Shown here in pieces: positions 44,216 through 55,957 of a stretch of 64,000 nt of DNA. The notes beneath the pieces were generated by a model. It did no database searches, was not told where the DNA came from, and worked only from the letters and a program-made list of their open reading frames with translations. How positions within the stretch are numbered: position 1 is the first letter of the stretch; every line of letters begins with the position of its first letter. Source of the stretch: Arachis hypogaea. Taxonomy: Eukaryota; Streptophyta; Magnoliopsida; Fabales; Fabaceae. A program made the position numbers and the translations under genes. Location of the stretch: NCBI RefSeq assembly GCF_003086295.3, contig NC_092044.1:1183001-1247000 (forward strand), in the 5' to 3' direction.

Positions 44216-45095
44216 AAAAATTACCTAACTAATTCTCAATATAAAATATACATATGATTACAGAAATTCTTTTTCGGTTACTCTTATGCAAGGTAGACAG
44301 AATCGCGAATTGATTCGTGGAAACGTACGAGTTTACGTTTCTACTCTCTCTTTCCGTCGCGCTTCTACTACTCGAGTCACTGAAGTTGGTTATGAATAGA
44401 AACACGGGAAAAATCGCAGAGTCGTCAGAATCGTGGTTTTGCAGGCAATCTACGGTTGGAGAAAAAAGTTGGACCAAAACTTAGTTTTGCTGTGCAATAC
44501 AGAACCCACTTGAATCCCAAGCATAATGTGCTGAGAAGGTGTTAGAACCTTCGATTTTCCTCTCAATTGCTTCTGATGTGTGTAACCCACTATGCCTTTT
44601 TTTTCTATTTCATTATTTCAATAGGGGTTATTCTATTAGAAGAGAGATAAGGATATGTCTGGAAAAAAAAATATTATTTTAAACAAAAACAATAAAAAGA
44701 AGTAAAGAGTTGAAATGGTGGTGTGATAAATGAAAATTTTGAAGAAAAGTAAAGATATCAGAGGACAATCGAGAAGAGAGTGGGATGGACCTAAAATGAT
44801 TAATAAATCTGGTTTTTTTTTATTTTATTTTTCTTTTGAAAACTTTAAACTTTTTTCCTTATTCTTTTCTTTTTGAAGTCGGTTTTTTTAATGAATATCT
44901 CTTATTGATTTTTTTTATATCCTTTATTTATTATTTGCTTTATTGCTTTTAGTTAGACGAGCTTAGCCAATTTTTATTTTTTGTCCAAATGGTGTTTTGG
45001 GCTTATGGCATATACATATGATATAATTATGAATTTATTAAATTATTTTTTGTTAAAATTAATTTGAGAATTAGTTATAAAATTTATTTTATCGG
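44216..45095. other. Spacer of unknown content
   Basis: A GC-richer patch at about 44270-44480 has a minus-strand open frame of 82 residues without recognisable domains. The remainder is AT-rich. Confidence 0.35.
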
Positions 45096-45097
45096 TT

Positions 45098-45372
45098 CTG
45101 CTACGTTACCAACAACATATCTGTCAACTTCTGCCAACTCTTATTTATAATTGTGTTTCATGAAAGTGTGTTCGTGGATGTGTCTAATAAAAATGTTTTT
45201 TTTATAACTGTGTTTAATAGAAGTGTCTTTATAGATATATTTTCTGGATGTGTCTCTTTATATATGTATTTAAAATATATTAATTACTAGACACATCTAC
45301 GAACACACTTCCATGAAACACAAATATAAATAAGAGTTGGCAGAAGTTGGCGGATAATATGTTGGTACCCTA
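45098..45372. mobile_element. MITE with about 85-bp inverted arms
   Basis: The left arm (TACCAACAACATATCTGTCA, ACTTCTGCCAACTCTTATTT, TTTCATGAAAGTGTGTTCGT) returns inverted at about 45280-45368 (ACGAACACACTTCCATGAAA, AAGAGTTGGCAGAAGTTGGC, AATATGTTGGTA). The spacer holds further GTGTCT repeats. It is non-coding and suited to forming a long hairpin. Confidence 0.8.
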
Positions 45373-46049
45373 TACTTTTCCTTATTTTATTCGTTAATCT
45401 TTTTTATATTTTTTTTATAATTTATTTTACGTTTCGTTTTACGATTTTACGAATTACGATTTTATCATAGTCGACCGAGTTAAAGTAAAAACTACGAGTT
45501 TACTACCTTGCTCTTATGAATACACATAATTTTAATTTATATTAATCGTTATTTTTAGTCGGTATTCTAATGGTTTTAGTCTAATATTATATTTTTAACA
45601 AAAAGTTTTAAATATAATTGATTAATTACTAGTTAAAAAAAATAAATTATACTGATTTGTTATTAATATTATTATTAAATGATTCATGTTTCATGGTTCA
45701 TACCAATTCAAGGTGTTCAACAGTTCCACCCACATTGGGGAAAGGCAAATGCCATTTTCAGAGCATGATTTTTATTCTTCTTCCGTCCATTTTATTCCAA
45801 TTTCTTTTAATGGTTTATAATTCTCCCAATGTATTTAAAACATGAGCCTTATCTTATATAAATAAAGAAATAAATCCAAAATTGTGTGATTCATTTTTTC
45901 CAAAGTCATAAGCGACTAAAACCTCTTAATATGGTGTTGTGTTAATTGGAATCTTGAATTATCAAACCGACGATTGAACACTATAATCCACATGTTTTTG
46001 TTAGTAGTGGTGAGCCCGGACAACATTAATATTATGGCCTTTTTTTCTA
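45373..46049. other. AT-rich spacer
   Basis: No gene or element with clear ends. A 62-residue open frame near 45657-45845 shows no family signature. Confidence 0.35.
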
Positions 46050-46205
46050 TTTTATTCCCTAACTAGACAAAGATAGAACTGATGATCTGTTGCGAATATG
46101 AGTTTTATTTTAAAATCTGTTTGTATATAGAAAGTAATATTCGAACAACATTTATTTTATTTAAACGGACGAGTGAGTTGATTACTCGACCAACTCAAAT
46201 TGATT
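46050..46205 (-). mobile_element. tRNA-derived SINE, reverse orientation
   Basis: The reverse complement carries GAGTTGGTCGAGTAATCAAC (box A region) and CTCGTCCGTTTAAATAAA, then AATGTTCGAATATTA (box B-like). This matches the order in the SINEs at 24662 and 58612. The ends are not sharp. Confidence 0.6.
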
Positions 46206-46227
46206 TAATATTATGACTTATATTTTT

Positions 46228-46860
46228 TAGGAGTGTATATAGGCTGGATAAAAACTGCATTTATTCTAACTCAGATCCGAACCTAAATATACATCTGTAA
46301 AATAAGCTAATATTGTAAAAATTGACTAATACAACTAACTATTATTAAGAATCAGATCTTTGGACAAAAAAAACAGTCACCAAAAGATCTTTGGACAAAA
46401 AACAAGCAAAGGGTGGAATACCACAAAAAGAGAGCGTACCTATTAAAAAAGTTGTTTTTGTAATTGGCGTATGTTTAATCTATTTTTTAGACCTGGTTCT
46501 AGACCTGATAAAACCTAAATATTTTCGGACTATAATTATACCGGGTTCAAACTGGATGAAAATAAATTTTTAAAACTTTAACAATAGTTTATAAAAAACT
46601 TATTTATAATACACTTATTTATAAGAAAAAAATTTGTTATCAAAAAATTGATATTCATAATTAAACTTAAATTTATTTATAAATTCTAATTTTATATTTT
46701 TTGATTTATTTTTTAATTTAACAAATATAATTAAAAATAAAATAAATAATTAATATAATATAATATTAAAATTAATTTAAAATATATATATAATTTTTTA
46801 ATTTTTTTAAGATGCATATGGATCGAATCTTCGTGCTGGGCCGAGTCATGTACGACTCTA
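46228..46860 (+). mobile_element. Older hAT-type MITE
   Basis: Ends TAGGAGTGTATATAGG and (reverse complement of right end) TAGAGTCGTACATGACTCGG-like are imperfect inverted repeats. The flanks ATATTTTT (46220-46227) and ATAATTTT (46861-46868) match at 7 of 8 bases. It has no coding capacity. Confidence 0.6.
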
Positions 46861-48695
46861 ATAATTTTATCACTGGAATTTTGTGGATTTCTTCATGCTC
46901 TTAAATGGTTATTAGTTATTACAACTCAAGTTTATGCTTACGGGTCAATGTTGCATATAAAAATGGACCCCTCTTATCCCTTGCACATTTTAGTACTACT
47001 TCCATTTTAGAATTTGTTAGTAAACAAGTTCCTTAAACACTAATTAAAAACCAAAAAATTTTATTACGAGAATTTTATTTTATTGTATATACATATCCCT
47101 TAACTGAATGTGTATTAAACTGAACTTCATTTGTAATTTAATTTCCACCACTATAAGAACATTCTCCCTTCAATTTTTAGATGATTTTGAATATTTTTTT
47201 AAGTAGTTTAATGTTTGAAATGCTTTTTTAAAAGTTTAAACACATTAGGTACTCTTAATTAATTAATAGTTTTCTTTTGATTTTTGTAAACACCGTCCAT
47301 GAATCTTTATGATTTTGGAATTTCATTTTGGGGTAACCGTCCATTTAATAATTTTGAATGAAATGGGGAATTATATTCAATATTAGTACTATATATTATT
47401 TTTTCACATGTTGCATGCATTCTTAAAAAGTTCTCCAGGCACATAAAGTTTGAATTTCTACTAAGCTTTGAAGATGGTTAATAATTTGCTTAATTGTTAT
47501 AGACATTGTTAGATAATATTCTTTTCTTTCATAAATAACTAAATAAGTCTCCTTTTTTTTTGTAAACTTTTTTGGCCCATGATAACTTTATTATATATGT
47601 GAATATTTATGGAATATTATTTTTTTCTCATTTACAATTTAGTAAAAAGAGACCAAAAGTAATATAATAAATATGAATTACTCTATTAGTTCCCAAATAA
47701 GTGTCCGTTTTTATCTTTTTATTCAGAGTAAAAAAAATTATTGAAATGTATTAGATTTATAAAATAAAAATATGAGTTTCAAAATTAATATTCTTTTTGC
47801 CACTCCCTTTTGGGCTGAAAATTGTTAACACGAAAGTATCATTTGGGCTTGTCATTTAGTATACTCCATTAATGATGTTACTTACTATGTAATCCATATC
47901 TCTAGTGATTTAATAAGTGAATTTGTTTTGGGCTTGACTTATCATATGAAAGACATCCATAATGAACCACCATCTAATACTAATAACATTTTTAGTCATG
48001 AGACTTAAAATACATAAATAAATTCCTAAAAATTAACAGTTTAGACAAATTAATTCTTTAAAAAATATTAATAAAATTATTTACTATAATAATTATAGAT
48101 AAATTATTTTTAAATTAATTCTTACGATTAAGATAAATTTTAATTTAAACTAACGTGTATACATTTGTTATTGTACAAGATTTTATTGATGTTTTTTTTT
48201 TAAATTAATTTATCTAAAATGTAAATTTTTAAGAATTTATTTGTAGCTTCATTAGCGAATTAGAAATTACTCAAATTAGCATTGACTATAAATTGATTGT
48301 AGGCTCGAGGTTAATTGCTTTCTCTATTAGATTTTCATTTAATTAGTTACAAAAGAATGAAATCCCTATCATTAGTAAAAGTTTTTTGGCTACTAGAAAG
48401 TGAAATATTTTTCTTAATGAGTTGTGATTTTTAAGCTATTTTGGATTCATTCCCTCTTAATAGATCATTATCTCAATTTCCAACCCCTAACTTGGGACAA
48501 CTTAAATGCAATTTTACCCTAATTTTTTACATGCACATTCCGATCTTGAAACACAGCTCTTCAAATCAAAGACAAAAAAAAAGTTAAAAGTATTAATTTG
48601 TTCAATAATAATACAGAATTACCATTCAGTACTTTTACTCATTCATGAGATGATATCATCTTCTCCAATACCATATCATAGTACCTTATAACTTA
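46861..48695. other. Gene-free AT-rich region
   Basis: I see no exon, RNA gene or element with definable ends in this 1.8-kb stretch. Confidence 0.45.
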
Positions 48696-49102
48696 CGAAA
48701 CACGGACACTTCGCTGAGTTATCGTGTCCACATGTTAGACACATTTTGGACATGATATTTACTGGTATTCATCCGACATGCGTGTTTGTTGTGTTCAACT
48801 GTGTCTTAATAAAAAGTAAAAAATTCTTTTTCAGACACGTTTAGACACACCTAAAATTCTAAATACCATCATGTGTAAGTATATCTAGTCTTATTCTTAA
48901 CATGAAATAAATTTAGATATAATATATATTATTATTTATTAAAATAAAAAATATTTTAAATACTTTATATAATTAAAATAAAATATTAAAAATAATTAAA
49001 AAATTAATTTATAATTTATATGTATACGTATCATGTGTCTTGTAAGATTTTAAAATTTGTGTATTGGTATGTTCCGTGTCGTATCGTATACCGTATCCGT
49101 GC
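48696..49102 (+). mobile_element. TIR element with an 8-bp target duplication
   Basis: A 407-bp unit with ends CGAAACACGGACAC and (reverse complement) GCACGGATACGG, between two copies of ATAACTTA (48688-48695 and 49103-49110). It is non-coding. A partial copy in reverse orientation occurs at 10505-10745. Confidence 0.65.
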
Positions 49103-49129
49103 ATAACTTATAACTTTTATATTAGAGTA

Positions 49130-49275
49130 AAGACTCATGTGTAATTATTTTCATGTGAAACTAATATTTGAGAATCGTTAAAAAATTATTTAGTTACACT
49201 TATTAAAGTATCTAATAATTTTTAAATATTAACTTTATATAAAAATAATTATCGGTGAATTTTCACTTTTATATT
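49130..49275 (+). mobile_element. MULE-like MITE (G-box family), degenerate copy
   Basis: It keeps the order of the family (CATGTGTAATTATTTTCATG, ATATTTGAGAATCGTTA, and GAATTTTCAC at the right), but both CACGTG cores are mutated. Confidence 0.5.
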
Positions 49276-51884
49276 AATCAATTGTTGTTTGTGTGGAATC
49301 TGGGTGTAACTCGTAACACAGTACAGATTCATTGGGGGAAAAAATGATGAAGAAGAAAGTGGAATATTCAAAAAGTAAATTAAGGATAACCATAAATATT
49401 ACTCCTAGAATTAACAACCTCGAGCATTGGAACCACCATTTTTTTCATCATTACCTTTATAACTTAATCACCATGCTTTCATGACCTCATAGTTGTATAC
49501 ATTTTATGAACATGAGCAACAAAATTAAAATAATCCTAACAATAGAAGAAGCAAGATTATAATATATATTTATTTCCGCAATGCTTTTATCGAGCAAGGA
49601 CAAAAAGATTATACTATTGATTATTATTATATCATTTAATTTGAGAGGGAGAATGAAACAATAATAATCATATGAAGAGAGACAGAAAGGTATAGCTTGA
49701 TGCAAATAAATTAATTAATGGAGTGTTATAAGCACGAGGGAACAAAAGGCACGATATAGATGAAGCCTATGGACTATGGTTTAATATACTATACACTATA
49801 TTTTAATTTAACATTGGTACCTTCGCATTCAAAAAGTGCATTCTGTGAATTATTATGCAAATTTAATTTCCGTTGATTATTGGTCAGAATATGTTATATA
49901 CGATAGTTTTCTTAGGAATGTGTAATTACCAATCTTATTTTTATTTTCATTTTTCCCCTCATATTTTTTATATAAAATTTCAATATATTTCTAAAGTGTT
50001 TCAATTTTCACCCTACGGTTATTTTATTAATTATCAAACTGTTACACCGTCTTACTTTTATTAAAGATATAATTATTAATACATATTTATCTCCTCCAAT
50101 CTGTTTAAGTTTTTGAAAAAATGGTATTATGATAAATTTAATTTTTATTGCATATAATTATTTAAATATATTATAGTATTATTAATATATCATCGTAAAA
50201 AAGCAATATATTGCAAGAGAAATTCTCCTAATTAATTCTCATAAATAATCTCTAATTATTTTCTATAATTTTTTATTTTACTTGAATATATAATTATCCC
50301 AATCGAACCAATTCGATTTTATTTGAATTAAATCAGTACAAATCTAAATTAAAAAAAATACAACCCAATTATATTTTAATTTATTCATGTACATTTTTTG
50401 GCTTAAATTAAAACCAATCTGGTCCAATAACACTCTAATTACTTTTCTTAGAACAGTAATGTTAGAGAGATAAATAAAAAAAAGTCAAATTTTATTTTAT
50501 TATAATTAATAAATATTAAATAGGATAAATTTTGGTTAATTTTGACTATTTTTTTTATTATCAAAGATTTTTCGTTCTTAGAATTTATCAGCATAAATTT
50601 ATTATTTAGATGAAAAAAAAAAGGAAAGAATAAAAATGCCAAAAAACATGAATTGTTCAATGTTCAATACAGAGCATGCCTTTCAAGCAAGCATTTCAAG
50701 ATGATAACAAATCATGCTTCTAATTATTTAAGTTAATTAAAGTAACTTATAAATTAAAAGTATATGTAAGCCCATAACCTAGATTGAGCTGCATTCACAC
50801 TTTTGTTTGGTTAAAGTGTAGATTTATCGGTTGCATGTGTGGATTATTATTCAAGCATACATATTATATCATTGTAAACAAATTATTAAATAATTTTGAC
50901 ACAAAAGTATATTATTTAACTTTAAGTTTGAAATAATATTATAATAATAATATTGTTATATAATTTACCAGTGCACTTCTGCTCACCTATATATGTTTCT
51001 GTTTTTCGCTCAAAGTTGAAGAGATTGAACCCCAAAAATAGGCCAACAATAAAGACAAACTAAAACAAACAAAAAAAAAGGGTGTTCTCCATTTTAGGTG
51101 CACAACTAGCTTATTGCTTAGGCAATTGAACTTGTTTATTATTTGCAACTTTGATTCTCAAGCTAAGAGATGAATAATTATTTATTTTGTATCTGTATTA
51201 TGCTAACCAATAATGTTTGAAAGACAGAAAAAAATAGTTAAAATAGTCTAAATTTATCTTATTTAATATTTATTAATTGTCGCTATAATTAATAAATTTA
51301 TTAATTATCGCTGTAATTAATAAATATTAAATAAGATAAATTTAATTTTTTTTTCTAATATTATCGGTTTTAGAAAAAAATCAAGTATTATTTTAATATC
51401 TAAGGAGTTAAATTATTGTCTATTAAAAAAATTTAGAGATTAAATTACATACGAAGCAAATTAAGTTCAAAGCAAGTTGTATTTCTTTTTTATCTCCCAA
51501 TATTTTTAAAAACTAATAATTTTTCTAATGAATTAATACTTTCATTTCATATATTATTTTTTTGTGCCTAAAGATGGAAAGAAATAAAGCAAACACTATC
51601 CTATATCCAAGTGAATAATTTGCTGGAGATCAACACAAGACTCAGATCAAATAACATGATTATAGTTATTCTTGGCATTATATCTAGCCATTCAATTCGC
51701 AGCTCTATTTGTTTCTCGGGACACTCACTCAACGTGAACAAGCCAAGAACGAGATAAAAGCTCCTAAATCTTGTGAACCAAATCTATTACTTCAGATGAT
51801 GAATACCCACTTGTAAGCTCATGCATGATGGACAGAATGTCAAGGCAATCCGTTTCACATATAATATTCCTCAAACCGCAATCC
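49276..51884. other. Gene-free AT-rich region with small dispersed repeats
   Basis: Copies of the small repeat seen at 32895 occur near 50455-50560 (AATGTTAGAGAGATAAAT, AATTAATAAATATTAAATAG) and 51225-51370. The second contains a short inverted repeat of TTAATTATCGCTGTAATTAA type. No genes are recognised. Confidence 0.45.
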
Positions 51885-53545
51885 CAAGTTAAAATCGGTC
51901 CCCTCCAAGCAACAAATAATTTACATCTAATGATAAACCAGGGGGAATGCTTCTAGAGCAGCCCGAGATCCAATCTCCCTTAGAATCTCTAATAATACAC
52001 CCAAATCCCGCTAAATTTGAATCCAGATACAAGCTTGCATTACAATTAACTTTAAAATTATTGTCTACCGGTGATTCCCAACACAGGCAATTTCGGAGAG
52101 ACCTAAAGGCATTGTTTCGATTCTTGTAAACCTGTAAGTCCTTAGCGGTAATTCTGGCCAAGACAACAACTTTGTGGTCTGTCTAAGGGTTGTCAATATT
52201 GAATATGTCATTGCACCTATTTTCCATACCCACCAAAATCCTGCACCAAAAGACGCCACATTGTTAGCCAAGGCCTTCTGAAACCACTCTTCAAGAGCAG
52301 TACCAGCCGTCGAGTCCAGGATATTAGGATCCAACATATGCCAAATTACCTTTGATCGTTCACAGTCTCTAGGCAATGCTCCATAGTCTTCTGCGCCTTG
52401 TTATATCTCTTACACATATCTAAAGAAGCTAAATGCCGCTTGAATCGAAAGGTCTCAGTTGGTAGAGTATCATGTAAGTCAAGCCACATAGTAAATTTGA
52501 ACTTCTCCAGAATGTTTGTATTCCACAATCAGTTTCAGTTACTATTGGCATTCCAATTTAATGTTTTCACTAATAACCATCTATAACCCTCCATTTCACT
52601 ATATTTTTTTGTTGCTGCAGACCACCACTCTCACTGTGACTCCAACTCAGTCGAACTAGGATTTCTCAGACCACAAATAAACTGTTTAATCTCATGTGGA
52701 ATAGGCGTGGTAAGACTATCAACCTCCCAAGACACCCCTTTCCACAAGTCAGCCACTATGAAATCTGATTTAGAAATATGTACATAAGGAACAAGGTTGC
52801 AAAGCTTACCAAAAGGAGTCAACTCATCATACCAAACTGATTTGTAGACATCCCCAATATTCCAATGAAGCCCTTCCTTGAGATGCTCATAGGCACTAAC
52901 AATGTTCTTCCAGGTAGCCGATGAAGAATTTCTACTATTTTCGTTCATACTAGATTGATTCCTGAGATATTTATGCTTCAGAACCTGCACCCACAACTTC
53001 TCACATTATTTAGACAATTCCATACCAAATTTCCCAGAAGCAACATATTAGCACATGAAGTATCCCTAAGACCCAATCCTCCTGCCCTTTTAGGAGTTAT
53101 GGTGACCTCCCACCTGATTAGAGGCAATCCTTTGCCGGTCGCTTGGCCTTTCCACAAGAACTATCTTATCAAGGAATCAATTTTATTACATGCATACTTC
53201 GGGAGAAGAGAAATTTGCATTTCATAAACCGGGATAGCGGCCATAACCGATTTAATAAGACAAAGCCTCCCTGCCTTATTCAGCAGGTATTCTTTCCAAC
53301 TAGAGAGCTTCCTCGAAATTTTTTTAATAACCTCCTGAACCGTCTTTTTAGAAGCTCTGGCATGATCGGTATTAATTCACAGGTATTTACCTAAATCTTT
53401 TCAGAATCAGATGTTAGAGACTCATGAAAGAACCTCTTTCATCTTCTCCGATACTCTTTTAAAACACTGGGCCTTTGACTTATGAAAATTTATTTTTAAA
53501 CCTAATACTCTAGAAAACAAGTCCAAACAATACATACTTTTATTT
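51885..53545 (-). mobile_element. Decayed LINE (non-LTR retrotransposon), 3' part
   Basis: Read on the minus strand from the right, about 53545-53380 resembles the end of a LINE reverse transcriptase (RVLGLKINFHKSKAQCFKRV, then DLGKYL). The zf-RVT region follows (SATWKNIVSAYEHLKEGLHW, NIGDVYKSVWYDELTPFGKL, then FKFTMWLDLHDTLPTETFRF, WHMLDPN). It finishes with an RNase H-like domain at 51889-52161 (DNNFKVNCNASLYLDSNLAG, FGCIIRDSKGDWISGCS). Stops and frameshifts separate the pieces. The endonuclease and the catalytic RT motifs are not present. It is a 5'-truncated dead copy. Confidence 0.85.
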
Positions 53546-54174
53546 ATATTTTTACTAATTTAAGTAATTAGTACCCTTTAAATCACCCACCCCAAACAAA
53601 TATAAATAATTTATTAATAAAATTAAACCTTTATATATTATGTCCGGAACACCCTTTATGTTATTACTATCAATAAGTATGTTTGGGGTTTATAATAGTT
53701 TTGATAACATTATTAATGTTTAGAATGAATATCGTTTTTATTTTCTTTTTAATAATTGATAAATGTCTGAAATTAAATTAGGGTCTGAAGGAACATAAAG
53801 AAACAAAGAAAGAAAACATCACAGGTTCTTGTTCCTAATATTCCACTACAAATACACCCTTATAAGTATAGACAAAATATATGGACACCAAAACATAAAG
53901 CACATGCCACCTTATAAACCTTAATAAAAAACAGCTTTTTGCATTGTGTACACCTTCTACTGCAACAGTAATGGAATTATTAACTTAGATATAAGAAATA
54001 TAATTACCATTTTATACTTCAGGATCACATAGGAACTAAATATAAATAACAGGAAGCTTAGACAATGAGACACCAAATATTATGTATTGTCTCACTGAAT
54101 TAAAGACATCTTCCGCATTATTGTTATATATGATCTATAGTGAGTTCATTATAATAATATGTAATTATTTTTTG
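53546..54174. other. Spacer
   Basis: AT-rich with no recognised gene. Around 53790-53960 the composition is slightly more balanced but carries no coding signal. Confidence 0.4.
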
Positions 54175-54312
54175 TGGAAATTGTGGTAAAGTCGACTTCA
54201 CGTGAATTTGATACGCGAGAGCCGTCGGATGAAAATTTAGTTAAATCAGTCAAATTATCTAACGGCTCTCAAGTATAACCTTCACGTAAAGTCGACTTCA
54301 TTTGAGTTTCCA
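54175..54312 (+). mobile_element. MULE-like MITE (G-box family), copy 5
   Basis: Arms GTGGAAATTGTGGTAAAGTC and the right-hand AAGTCGACTTCATTTGAGTT are joined by GAGAGCCGTCGGATGAAAAT and its complement. The left arm keeps CTTCACGTGAA. The flanks are T-rich, so the target duplication cannot be proven. Confidence 0.8.
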
Positions 54313-55948
54313 CTATTATTTTTTTCTTTCATGATATCTTTAAGTCTCATAGAATAAGAATTAATTTGTTGTAAATCGAGATTCTATTTAAAGATTTTCT
54401 GTTGTCAATAAATTACTTCATGTAGAAGATAAAATTTAAATGCAACCACTAATCTGACTCAAATTAGTTAGCCTATAATTAGTTAATATCATTAAAATGT
54501 GTAACATAAAAAACAAAATCATTAATAATTTGTACATTGTAAAACAATTTATAACACATTTAGCTCAATTCTATCTACATACTAATTATAATGATAAAAC
54601 GGTAGATCCAAAAAAAATTATTAACTTATACAGTAAATTATGTTTTATTTTAGAATATAATTTAATTTTAATATAAACGACGATCTAACGAAGCTGGTAC
54701 ATTTAGATGATTTTTAAAATAATAAATTTTAATTTTAATTATTTTTATTGATATAATAATACACAATTAATTGTCTATACAATATTATTTTCTACTAATA
54801 ATGCATAAAAATTATATTCATAAAAGTTAACAATATATATAAATAAATTTATGAAAATATTATTAGCAAGATATTATGAGCTAGCTAGGTTTCTGGTAGG
54901 GTACCCGATTATCGATATATGAATATATCCTTTTGAAAAGTGTTGTACTCTTCTTGTTGTCAAGCACTTCCTTTAATTTCTCCATTCACATTACAGATTC
55001 ATCAGGTGCCTTTGGTTCTACACCCACACATTTCGAAAGGAGAGAGATGTGGTTATTTCAATAACATAAAGGAGGATATATGATTATTTTTTTAATTAAA
55101 AATGTAAGATAACTCTATGTAAATGGTGGAAGTGAACTATATATATATATATATATTTTAATTAAAATTCATACACAATAGAAGTTATTATTTTAAAAAT
55201 GACTGGTTCTCATCATTTTACAAAAAATAAAACATGCAAACGTTCTCACTTTATACATAATTAAGAGGGATCAATAAGAAAAGTTTATGCATTAGAGAAT
55301 AAGAACATCAAATTATGGGTGGTCAAAATAAGTATAATTTGACATGGAATAAAATAGTTGAATGTATCAAAAAAGTGAAAAAAAAATATAGGTTTTTGCC
55401 CTAGATTCATGAAGTTGTCTCAAGTTTGGATACTTTAGAAATGTCTCACCAGCTAACAAAATTCTTTTTATGACTGATAATTAATTGGGAGTCTTAATTT
55501 ATCATTTTAATTTATCTTCTAATTATTAAATGAGTAAAAATTTAATATATATGATACTTTTTGAAAGCATAAAAAAATTAAAAAAAGATTAAAATTTTTT
55601 ATTTAAAAATTAAGAGAATAAATTAAGACTTCAAATTATTTTTCTATTCTAAAATTTTTAATATGTACGTTAAGAATTATTGTTGTTTTTGGAGATTTTA
55701 GCATGTTAAAAATACTTGACTATATTTTGCATTATTTTGTAATATTTAATATATTAAAATTTAAAATTATTTACTACTATCTATGTCTTAATTTATTTTG
55801 TTCAATTAGTAACTCTATTAAACGAAAAAGTACTTGATAATAATAACTCGAAAAATAGAATAAATATTTTTTGAAAAAGAATTTATAAAAATAATTTTAT
55901 ATAATTAATTTTGATTCCTATATTCAATTATAACTGGACATTTATTTA
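54313..55948. other. Gene-free AT-rich region
   Basis: It contains a short (TA)n at about 55138-55156. A stretch near 54940-55050 is less AT-rich but shows no convincing exon. Confidence 0.4.
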
Positions 55949-55957
55949 GAATTTTTA

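Noticed and set aside
53143..53394. Plus-strand ORFs opposite the LINE
   Set aside because: The minus strand carries recognisable RT and RNase H-like motifs. The plus frames are shadows.
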